DNA from: J095 sp964407935
Lineage (GTDB): Bacteria; Chloroflexota; Anaerolineae; 4572-78; J111
Assembly (NCBI GenBank): GCA_964407935.1
Contig: CAYOXS010000037.1
Location: 1 to 28,776 of the forward strand
Direction of reading: 5' to 3'
Length of the DNA: 28,776 nt
The notes under the pieces are model-generated. The model was not told the DNA's origin and made no database searches. It saw only the letters and a program-made list of their open reading frames with translations. The position numbers were made by a program, and so were the translations under genes. The first letter of the stretch is position 1, and the number at the start of each line of letters is the position of its first letter. Positions 22,792 through 28,776 of the stretch are shown piece after piece.

Positions 22792-24600
22792 TTGAAGCAG
22801 CAAAACCACGGCTCTGTTTTGCGATTTTGGGATGCAATGATTGCTTACTCACCCTTGTTGGCCAATTTAAACTTTTTTACCCCCCAGCGTTCCCTGTATG
22901 TTTTTTTACTGATATATCGGTGGGCCAGCCTGTTACTGGCAATGTGGTTGTTTTTGGTCACCACCGATGTGTTTGTGCCCGGCATTTCGCTGTCGCTGCT
23001 GCTGGCTATTTCATTGGGGATCACGCTGGTTATTACCATTCTGCACGTTCCCTTTAACCTGCGGTTGTTTGAATCGGCGCCATTTTTGGCGGTCGATCTG
23101 TTGATTACGGCCATCCTGCTCACGTTTAGCGGCGCGTCGCGCAGCCCGTACACGTTGTATGCCCTCAGCCCGCTGCTGGCCGGGGCGCTGTTTTTCTCCA
23201 GCCGGGGGGCGCTACTGGCCACAGCTTCGTTTTCGGTGCTGTACCCGCTCACGCTCCTGATCGCCCGGCTGTTTTACCCGTCCATCGTCATCGATCTGGG
23301 ACAGTTGTTTACCCAGTTGGTGCAGGCCTGGCTGGTGGTGATGCTGTTTGGTACGCTGTCGTCAATCCTCAACCAGTTGCGGCAGGCGCACCAGTCGCTT
23401 TTTGCCGCTCACCGCGATTTGACCCGCCAGAATCAGGAGCTGGCCACCACCTACCGCCAGCTTGAAGTCATCCACGAGTTGACCCTGTTTTTGCACGCGC
23501 CCGACAGCCAGTCGGTGCAGCAGCGGCTGATCAAAGCTGTAACCAAAGAATTTGAGTTTCCGCGGGCGGTGGTGGCGCTGGTTAACCCACAGTTGCAGCG
23601 GTTGGAAAACTGGCAGTCGCAGCCGGCATTTGGCGCTGCGCCGCCGCCGCTGCTCTTTCACGGCGAATCCGGCCCGCTGGTGGGCGCCGCCCTCAATCAG
23701 CAGGTTACATGGGTCAACACCGATGAATCGCTGGTGCTGCACAACAAGGCCATCAACCACTGGCTGGGGCCGGCCAACTGGCTGATTTTGCCCATGACCT
23801 GGCAGGAACAGACGGTGGGGGTGCTGCTGGTGGCGGTTGATCAGGCCGGCAAGGTAGACGCCAGCGACGAAAACTGGCCGGTGCTGACCTCGCTGGTGAG
23901 CCAGGCCGCGGTGGCGCTGGGCACCATCGACCGCACCCGCCGGCTGGCGGTGGAGCAGGAGCGCAACCGCATTGCCCGCGACATTCACGATACGGTGGCG
24001 CAGTCGCTGTTTGGGATTGTGTTTTCGCTGGATGGCTGCATTAAAATGTTGCCGGGCCACGTTGACGTGGTTAAACAGGAGCTGGCTGAACTGCGCAACG
24101 TGGCCGACAAAGTGCGGCAGCAGGTGCGGCAGTCGGTGCTGGATTTGTGGCCCACGTCGCTCAATCAGGAGCAGTTCAAACTGGATTTGGACAAGTACGT
24201 GAAGCAGTGCTGCCCCGCGCAGGTTTTTCACGTGGAATACAATATTGAAGGCGATTTTGACGGCCTGTCGCCGGCGCTGCGCCGCAACCTGTACCGCGTG
24301 TGCCAGGAAAGCCTGGCCAACGCGGCCAAATACGCCGAAACCGACTCGGCGCGGGTGTACCTGTACGTTGAGCCGCACGAGGTATTTTTGAGCGTTCGCG
24401 ACAAAGGCCGGGGGTTTGATCCAAAGCCGGCGCTGGCCCGCGAGCGCGACCGCGAACATTTTGGCCTGAAGGGGATGAAAGAGCGGATTGAGGCGCTCGG
24501 CGGCACGTGCGATATTTTGAGCCAGCAGGGCCACGGCACTCAGGTGATGGTCAGAGTGCCCATCAACGGGGGAAACGGATATGGCCACTCAACCGATTAG
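22792..24600 (+). CDS. NarL-type membrane sensor histidine kinase with GAF domain
   Basis: Up to 602 residues. An N-terminal membrane domain has about six helices (35-205), followed by a coiled coil (200-230), a GAF domain (about 235-385), a HisKA_3 domain with H399 (ERNRIARDIHDTVAQ), and an ATPase domain (N510 in ESLANAAKY, D537 in RDKGRGF, GLKGM near 558). All catalytic motifs look intact. It overlaps the LuxR-type regulator gene by 20 bases, so they form a two-component pair. The start is unsure: a TTG at 22792 gives the full reading, while the ATG at 22837 gives 587 residues; neither has a strong ribosome binding site. Divergence from acs suggests it senses carbon or energy state, but the ligand is unknown. 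Confidence 0.9.
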   Translation: MKQQNHGSVLRFWDAMIAYSPLLANLNFFTPQRSLYVFLLIYRWASLLLAMWLFLVTTDVFVPGISLSLLLAISLGITLVITILHVPFNLRLFESAPFLAVDLLITAILLTFSGASRSPYTLYALSPLLAGALFFSSRGALLATASFSVLYPLTLLIARLFYPSIVIDLGQLFTQLVQAWLVVMLFGTLSSILNQLRQAHQSLFAAHRDLTRQNQELATTYRQLEVIHELTLFLHAPDSQSVQQRLIKAVTKEFEFPRAVVALVNPQLQRLENWQSQPAFGAAPPPLLFHGESGPLVGAALNQQVTWVNTDESLVLHNKAINHWLGPANWLILPMTWQEQTVGVLLVAVDQAGKVDASDENWPVLTSLVSQAAVALGTIDRTRRLAVEQERNRIARDIHDTVAQSLFGIVFSLDGCIKMLPGHVDVVKQELAELRNVADKVRQQVRQSVLDLWPTSLNQEQFKLDLDKYVKQCCPAQVFHVEYNIEGDFDGLSPALRRNLYRVCQESLANAAKYAETDSARVYLYVEPHEVFLSVRDKGRGFDPKPALARERDREHFGLKGMKERIEALGGTCDILSQQGHGTQVMVRVPINGGNGYGHSTD

Positions 24601-25240
24601 AATTTTGATTGTTGATGATCACGCGGTGGTACGCCGGGGGTTGATTATGGTGCTGCGGCTGGAGCCGGATTTTGAGATTGTCGGCGAGGCCGAAAACGGC
24701 AAAATCGCGCTCGATATGGCCCGGCAGCTCCTGCCCGATCTGATTTTGCTGGATTTTGCCATGCCGGAGATGGACGGCGCAGAAACGGCCAAAGCATTGA
24801 AAGCCAGAATGCCGGCCGTTAAAGTGCTGGTTTTAAGCGGAGTCGAGCTGGATGACCGGCTGCTGGATTTGCTGGCAACCGGCGTTGATGGCTACGTTAT
24901 CAAAGATATTGAGCCGGACGAACTGGCCCAGGCCATTCGCACGGTGGCCCAGGGCGAAGCTTACCTGCACCCCTCGCTGGCCCGGCGGGTGCTGACGCGC
25001 ATGTCGGCCCGGGAAAAAGAACAGCCGGTGCCGCCGGCCCGGCTTACCCCCCGCGAAGAAGAGGTGCTGCGCCTGATGGCCACGCCTCACACCTACCGCG
25101 AAATCGCCGAACAACTTTATGTGAGCGAAGAGACTATTCGCAGCCATGCCAAACGCATTTTAAGCAAGCTCGATCAGCCCAACCGCGCCCAGGCCGTGCT
25201 GGCCGCGGTGCGGGTGGGGCTGCTGGAACTGCCGGAGTAG
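24581..25240 (+). CDS. LuxR/NarL-family response regulator
   Basis: A 219-residue regulator. The receiver (7-122) has D12-D13, phospho-acceptor D58 (LILLDFAMPEMDG) and the lysine in GYVIKD. The LuxR-type helix-turn-helix (about 152-212) reads LTPREEEVLRLMATPHTYRE, then LYVSEETIRSHAKRILSKL. It is translated from within the kinase gene's 3' end with GGGGGAAACGGAT before the ATG. Its stop (25238-25240) abuts the stop of the convergent ScfR gene with no gap. It probably binds dyads with C-rich and G-rich arms near acs and aceB; that link is inference. Confidence 0.93.
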   Translation: MATQPIRILIVDDHAVVRRGLIMVLRLEPDFEIVGEAENGKIALDMARQLLPDLILLDFAMPEMDGAETAKALKARMPAVKVLVLSGVELDDRLLDLLATGVDGYVIKDIEPDELAQAIRTVAQGEAYLHPSLARRVLTRMSAREKEQPVPPARLTPREEEVLRLMATPHTYREIAEQLYVSEETIRSHAKRILSKLDQPNRAQAVLAAVRVGLLELPE

Positions 25241-26734
25241 CTACTCTTTCAACTCCGCCATTAATTGGGCCAGCGCGTTTTTGCGCTCGGCCATGCGGCG
25301 CTCGGTGTTGATGCTCACCGGCTCCGCGCCGCGAACTTTGCACTGCTCGGCGGTCAGCGGGCAGCGCTCGCAGGTTTCATTAATGATCACCGCCGGAATC
25401 GACGGGTCATCAATAAAGCGGATGGTCTGCCCCAAATCGGGCGTAATCTGAAACCCCACCACCACACTGCTGCCCACATTTGGCGCCAGCGACAGCGGCC
25501 GGGCAAACCCAAACGACAAAAACCGGTCTTTTGTGCCAAAAAATTCAGAAATCTGGGCGTCTACCAGCGGCGTTTCGCTAAAATTATCGGGGCCGGCTTC
25601 TTCTATCTCGCGCAGCAGCCGGATGGCCAGCCAGCGCCGGCAGTGATGTTCGTGCAGGGCGATGCCGCTCGGCAGCATCAGCCGGTTCATGTTGAGCTGC
25701 TTCACCATTACGTAGCCGGTAGTGGTCCGGTGAAAGCGGTGAAAATGCATCCGAATACCAAAAAACTGGGGGATCAGCTCGCTAAAACGGTACAGCAGCA
25801 TTTCCGGCGTTACATCATATTTTTGCAACAGGTTTAACAGCCGGTAGGGACTCCAGGTGTTCAGGTGGAAGATTTCCTGCAAATCGGCCAGAATGAGCGC
25901 CCGTGGAATCAGCAGCGCGCCGGCAAAGTACGACGCTTTGAAATCGTTGAGCACCTGCTCAAACGAGTCAACCTGATCGGGGGCGGAGGTGCTGGCCCGT
26001 TCTTTTAACTGTAAAAATTGATAGCCCAGCTCGCGGGCCAAAATGAATTTGATCTGGTTATCGTGCAGATCAGAGTTGAGCAGCAGTTTGGGCGTGCGCC
26101 CGCCAATAAACACCGAGCGGTAGTGGGCCAGCGCCTGGTTGGGGGCCAGCCGGGTGGCGTCAATCTGGTAGCCAAAATCCTGGCGGATGATCTCTTGCAG
26201 ACGGCTGCCGTCCGGGAGCATGTCGGCGTTGAGTTGGTACCGGCGGAAAAATTCAACCGCGGCGTCTTCCAGCTCCTGAAAATAATTCTCGTGGATTTCC
26301 TGGTAACTGCGCAGCGCCGCCCGCAAAAAATGCTCCTGTTTCATATCGTACTGGCGGCCAATTTCTAAAATGGTGTGGAGCAGGGCGCTGGCTTTGGCCG
26401 GAGCGCGGGTAAACAGGTTCACCAGCGAGCCGGCTTCCAGCTCAAAGGCTTCAAATGGAAATTGCTGCAGCAGCGGTGATGACAGCATGTTTTCCAAATG
26501 CTTGAGCGAGGGCGCCAGTTTGATCGACACCAGCTCGTCGTAACTTTTGCCCAGCACTTCGGCCATTTTGAGGATTTTATCGGTTTTGGGGTATTTGCGG
26601 CCTTTCTCAATTTCAGTGATGTAACTGGGTGAAAGTTCGCAGCGCTGGGCAAATTCAGACAGGGTCAGGTTGGCCTCCAGCCGGGCCTGCCGCACTTTCA
26701 TCCCAAAAATAATGTTGACTAAATCTGTATTCAT
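25241..26734 (-). CDS. ScfR-family short-chain fatty acid regulator (XRE + IrrE-like)
   Basis: A 497-residue regulator of the family that includes RamB, PrpR and MccR, which control acetate, propionate and glyoxylate genes in response to acyl-CoA. Residues 9-65 are an XRE helix-turn-helix (LTLSEFAQRCELSPSYITEI). Residues about 175-300 follow the IrrE/ImmA layout, but the metal motif is replaced by ARELGYQF, so it is not a protease. The C-terminal ScfRs domain (about 330-480) includes HEHHCRRWLAIRLL and ends with a CERCPLTAEQC cluster. It is flanked by acs-linked regulators and aceB. The dyad over the aceB start point (27339-27356) is a natural target. No strong ribosome binding site apart from GGAGAGCG is visible before the ATG. 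Confidence 0.9.
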   Translation of the reverse strand: MNTDLVNIIFGMKVRQARLEANLTLSEFAQRCELSPSYITEIEKGRKYPKTDKILKMAEVLGKSYDELVSIKLAPSLKHLENMLSSPLLQQFPFEAFELEAGSLVNLFTRAPAKASALLHTILEIGRQYDMKQEHFLRAALRSYQEIHENYFQELEDAAVEFFRRYQLNADMLPDGSRLQEIIRQDFGYQIDATRLAPNQALAHYRSVFIGGRTPKLLLNSDLHDNQIKFILARELGYQFLQLKERASTSAPDQVDSFEQVLNDFKASYFAGALLIPRALILADLQEIFHLNTWSPYRLLNLLQKYDVTPEMLLYRFSELIPQFFGIRMHFHRFHRTTTGYVMVKQLNMNRLMLPSGIALHEHHCRRWLAIRLLREIEEAGPDNFSETPLVDAQISEFFGTKDRFLSFGFARPLSLAPNVGSSVVVGFQITPDLGQTIRFIDDPSIPAVIINETCERCPLTAEQCKVRGAEPVSINTERRMAERKNALAQLMAELKE

Positions 26735-26753
26735 TCACGCTCTCCGGTAGGGG

Positions 26754-27218
26754 TTATTTGTTTTTGAGATGGGCGTTGAGCAAAGCTCGCAATTTTGGCG
26801 CTTGGGTTGAGGTTACGGCGGCCTGCGGGATGGCCAAAATCTGGCCGCTTTTCAGTTTGAGCACGTACATTTGCGCCATCATGCTCCAGCCAGAAAATTG
26901 CTCCCACCCCAACTGGCTGTTGTGAGCCGTGCTTGAAATAGCAACGCCGGTACTGGAAAAATTGTAGGTGGTGGGTTTAAAAACCGGGTTGTTCGCATCG
27001 CGGCTTTCTCTGTACGCGCCGTAAATGCCAACCACCACGTACAGCACAAACGGCAGCCAGACTACGGCAAGCATAATGTAAGCACCGCTAAAAATAGCGT
27101 AGGCGGTGACAACGGCCGCGGTTAAGGCAAAAAAGTAAAACTGCTTGCGCTGAAAGTGGTGCAGCATCGACAGGCGCACAAATTGGTCCGGGGTGAGCGT
27201 TGCTTCAATGTTCATCAT
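26754..27218 (-). CDS. YcxB-like membrane protein
   Basis: A 154-residue protein with two membrane helices (about 25-65), a basic-acidic loop (YGAYRESRDANNP), and a beta-rich C-terminal part (about 75-150) with GWEQFSGWSMMAQMYVLKLK, which is the pattern of the YcxB-like family. Function in this family is not established. The ATG at 27218-27216 has GAGG 9 bases upstream; an in-frame start at 27251 gives 11 more residues but no binding site. The stop lies 19 bases before the ScfR gene start, so the two are probably co-transcribed. It is divergent from aceB. Confidence 0.78.
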   Translation of the reverse strand: MMNIEATLTPDQFVRLSMLHHFQRKQFYFFALTAAVVTAYAIFSGAYIMLAVVWLPFVLYVVVGIYGAYRESRDANNPVFKPTTYNFSSTGVAISSTAHNSQLGWEQFSGWSMMAQMYVLKLKSGQILAIPQAAVTSTQAPKLRALLNAHLKNK

Positions 27219-27295
27219 CTGGGTGACCTCGTTGGCTTGAATTGAAGTCACATTTTACCACAACATTTGTAAATGGCAGAAAATCCAGCGCAATT

Positions 27296-27316
27296 TCCCC
27301 CGAACGGGGGATGACA
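27296..27316 (+). promoter_or_regulatory. Dyad TCCCCC-N4-GGGGGA at aceB -35
   Basis: A perfect dyad (27296-27311) with a GAAC centre whose last base begins the -35 element (ATGACA, 27311-27316). Its centre is about 42 bases upstream of the predicted start point, the classical place for an activator that touches RNA polymerase. The same dyad core occurs in the acs/kinase region. Confidence 0.6.
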
Positions 27317-27339
27317 TCATTTAGAAAAATGGGTATACT
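27311..27339 (+). promoter_or_regulatory. aceB promoter (-35 and -10)
   Basis: The -35 ATGACA (27311-27316) and -10 TATACT (27334-27339) are exactly 17 bases apart, each one base off consensus. The start point should fall near 27346, giving a leader of about 67 bases. Confidence 0.7.
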
Positions 27340-27356
27340 TAGCGAAAATTCGCTAA
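27339..27356 (+). promoter_or_regulatory. Operator-like dyad over aceB start point
   Basis: The perfect 8-bp dyad TTAGCGAA-AA-TTCGCTAA overlaps the last base of the -10 and covers the expected start point, a typical repressor position. ScfR relatives such as RamB control glyoxylate genes through sites containing TTTGC/GCAAA-like half-sites, loosely similar to this one, so the 25241-26734 protein is the first candidate. Confidence 0.65.
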
Positions 27357-27412
27357 TTGTGAAGTTTCAGTTGATTGGTTAACCAAATCACTTTTTTTAG
27401 AAAGGAAGGACA

Positions 27413-28776
27413 ATGAGTGTCGCAACAACTGGTACTGTTTCAATAAACCTGCCCGCCGGCGTAGAAATTTTGGGGCCGGTTACCCCGGAGTTTGCCCAAA
27501 TCCTCACCCCGGAAGCAATGGCTTTTATCGCCAAACTGGAACGCACCTTTCGCGAAACCCGGGCTGCGTTGCTGCAAAAACGGGCAGAACGGCAGGCCCG
27601 ACTGGACGCCGGCGAAAAACCTGATTTTCTGCCGGAAACCGCGGCCATCCGCAGCAGCGAGTGGACCATCGCCCCTATTCCCGCCGATTTGCAGGACCGC
27701 CGCGTTGAAATTACCGGCCCGGTTGACCGCAAAATGATCATCAACGCGCTCAACTGTGGCGCAAAAGTTTTTATGGCCGATTTTGAAGACGCCAACACGC
27801 CCACCTGGTTCAACTCTATCGACGGCCAGCTCAACCTGCACGACGCCGTCAACCGCACCATCGAGCTGGTTACGCCGGTGGGCAAGCGGTATCGGCTCAA
27901 CCCGGAAACGGCGGTGTTGTTTGTGCGCCCGCGCGGCTGGCATCTCGATGAAAAGCACGTTTTGGTCGATGGCCGGCCCATGTCGGGCAGCCTGTTTGAT
28001 TTTGGGCTGTACTTTTTCCACAACGTCCGCCCGGCGCTGGCGCACGGCACCGGCCCCTATTTCTACCTGCCCAAACTTGAAAGCCACCTAGAAGCCCGCC
28101 TGTGGAACGACGTGTTTGTGCTGGCCCAAAACGAGCTGGGCATTCCTCAGGGTACCATCAAAGCCACCGTGCTCATCGAAACCATTCTGGCCGCCTTTGA
28201 AATGGACGAAATCCTGTACGAACTCCGTGAGCATTCCGCCGGGCTAAATTGCGGTCGCTGGGATTACATTTTCAGCTGCATCAAAAAATTCCGCAACGAT
28301 AAAGATTTCTGCCTGGCCGATCGGGCGCGGGTAACCATGACCACCCATTTTATGCGCTCCTATTCGCTGCTGGCCATCAAAACCTGCCACCGCCGCAACG
28401 CCCACGCGATGGGCGGCATGGCCGCGCAAATCCCCATTAAAGACGATCCCGCCGCCAACGAAATCGCGCTGGGCAAAGTGCGCGACGACAAAGTGCGCGA
28501 AGCGACCGACGGCCACGATGGCACCTGGGTGGCCCACCCCGGCCTGGTGCAAATTGCCCGCGATGCCTTTGACGCGGTGATGCCGGAACCCAACCAGATT
28601 CACCGCAAGCGCGACGACGTGAACGTGACCGCTGCCGATCTGCTGGCCTTTGGCCCGGAAGCGCCCATCACCGAGGCCGGTGTGCGCATCAACATTAATG
28701 TTGGGCTGCAATATCTGGGGTCGTGGCTGGCCGGCAACGGCTGCGTGCCCATTTTCAACCTGATGGAAGACGCCGC
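27413..28776 (+). CDS. aceB: Malate synthase A (partial, 3' end missing)
   Basis: The first 454 codons of a malate synthase, which condenses glyoxylate and acetyl-CoA to malate in the glyoxylate shunt; isoform A is usually about 530 residues. Conserved stretches include FMADFEDANTPTWFN, VRPRGWHLDEKH, YLPKLESHLEARLWND, the metal-site region ETILAAFEMDEILYELREH, and LNCGRWDYIFS. The catalytic Asp near the C-terminus lies beyond the window. AAGGAAGGA precedes the ATG by 2 bases. The gene completes the acetate route set up by the symporter and Acs. Regulation is suggested by two dyads in its promoter (27296-27311 and 27339-27356). Confidence 0.96.
   Translation, partial: MSVATTGTVSINLPAGVEILGPVTPEFAQILTPEAMAFIAKLERTFRETRAALLQKRAERQARLDAGEKPDFLPETAAIRSSEWTIAPIPADLQDRRVEITGPVDRKMIINALNCGAKVFMADFEDANTPTWFNSIDGQLNLHDAVNRTIELVTPVGKRYRLNPETAVLFVRPRGWHLDEKHVLVDGRPMSGSLFDFGLYFFHNVRPALAHGTGPYFYLPKLESHLEARLWNDVFVLAQNELGIPQGTIKATVLIETILAAFEMDEILYELREHSAGLNCGRWDYIFSCIKKFRNDKDFCLADRARVTMTTHFMRSYSLLAIKTCHRRNAHAMGGMAAQIPIKDDPAANEIALGKVRDDKVREATDGHDGTWVAHPGLVQIARDAFDAVMPEPNQIHRKRDDVNVTAADLLAFGPEAPITEAGVRININVGLQYLGSWLAGNGCVPIFNLMEDA

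Noticed and set aside
22788..23057. ATG-started plus-strand frame of 89 codons at the sensor kinase start
   Set aside because: It overlaps the kinase in another frame and gives no recognisable protein; the kinase frame continues into intact membrane and catalytic domains.
1..28776. CRISPR array, tRNA, rRNA, integrase or phage genes
   Set aside because: I saw no regularly spaced repeats, cloverleaf sequences, rRNA segments or mobile-element proteins; the palindromic repeats have no nearby transposase.

Overview
The window looks like a metagenome-assembled fragment of a Chloroflexota (Anaerolineae-type) bacterium: moderately high GC, a BTAD/SARP-type regulator, a ScfR-type XRE regulator, NarL-type kinases with GAF domains, several phasin-like proteins, and four runs of N (two of 10, two of 100) that mark scaffold joins. 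The phylum is inferred from gene content and style, since no rRNA or other marker gene is present.

Region 1 (1-6839, minus strand) is a polyhydroxyalkanoate (PHA) locus. It holds phaB-like and phaA genes, a second SDR reductase, a phasin, two PHA-associated coiled-coil proteins, two tandem CBS-pair proteins, a BTAD regulator, and the first 11 codons of another likely PHA protein at the left edge. It is interrupted by GC-rich palindromic repeats, two of them next to N gaps.

Region 2 (7010-22422, minus strand) is a short-chain acyl uptake, activation and sensing region. Its metabolic genes are propionyl-CoA synthetase (prpE), an ActP-like Na+/solute symporter with its DUF4212 small subunit, and AMP-forming acetyl-CoA synthetase (acs). 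Between them lie a membrane pseudo-histidine-kinase fused to a DnaQ-like exonuclease, a CheY-like regulator, a CbrA-like symporter-histidine kinase with a small membrane partner, a cNMP-binding/CBS/DUF294 protein, and a tandem double adenylate kinase. Acs and PrpE release AMP and adenylate kinase recycles it, so the fused kinase fits this setting.

Region 3 (22423-27218) holds a NarL-type sensor kinase and LuxR-type response regulator divergent from acs, then convergent with them a ScfR-family regulator (XRE + IrrE-like + ScfRs), and a YcxB-like membrane protein. Region 4 (27219-28776) carries a well-formed promoter and malate synthase A (aceB), cut by the window edge. Together the genes describe acetate/propionate uptake and activation feeding the glyoxylate shunt or PHA storage.

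The most notable non-coding signals are: a dyad TCCCCC-N4-GGGGGA shared by the aceB promoter and the acs/kinase divergent region; an operator-like dyad TTAGCGAA-N2-TTCGCTAA over the predicted aceB start point; a terminator-like hairpin with a U7 tract inside the acs leader; and a roughly 270-bp inverted repeat that copies the start region of a PHA gene and ends at an N gap. The strongest candidates for undescribed biology are the pseudokinase-exonuclease fusion and the tandem adenylate kinase, both embedded in this acetate-sensing cluster.
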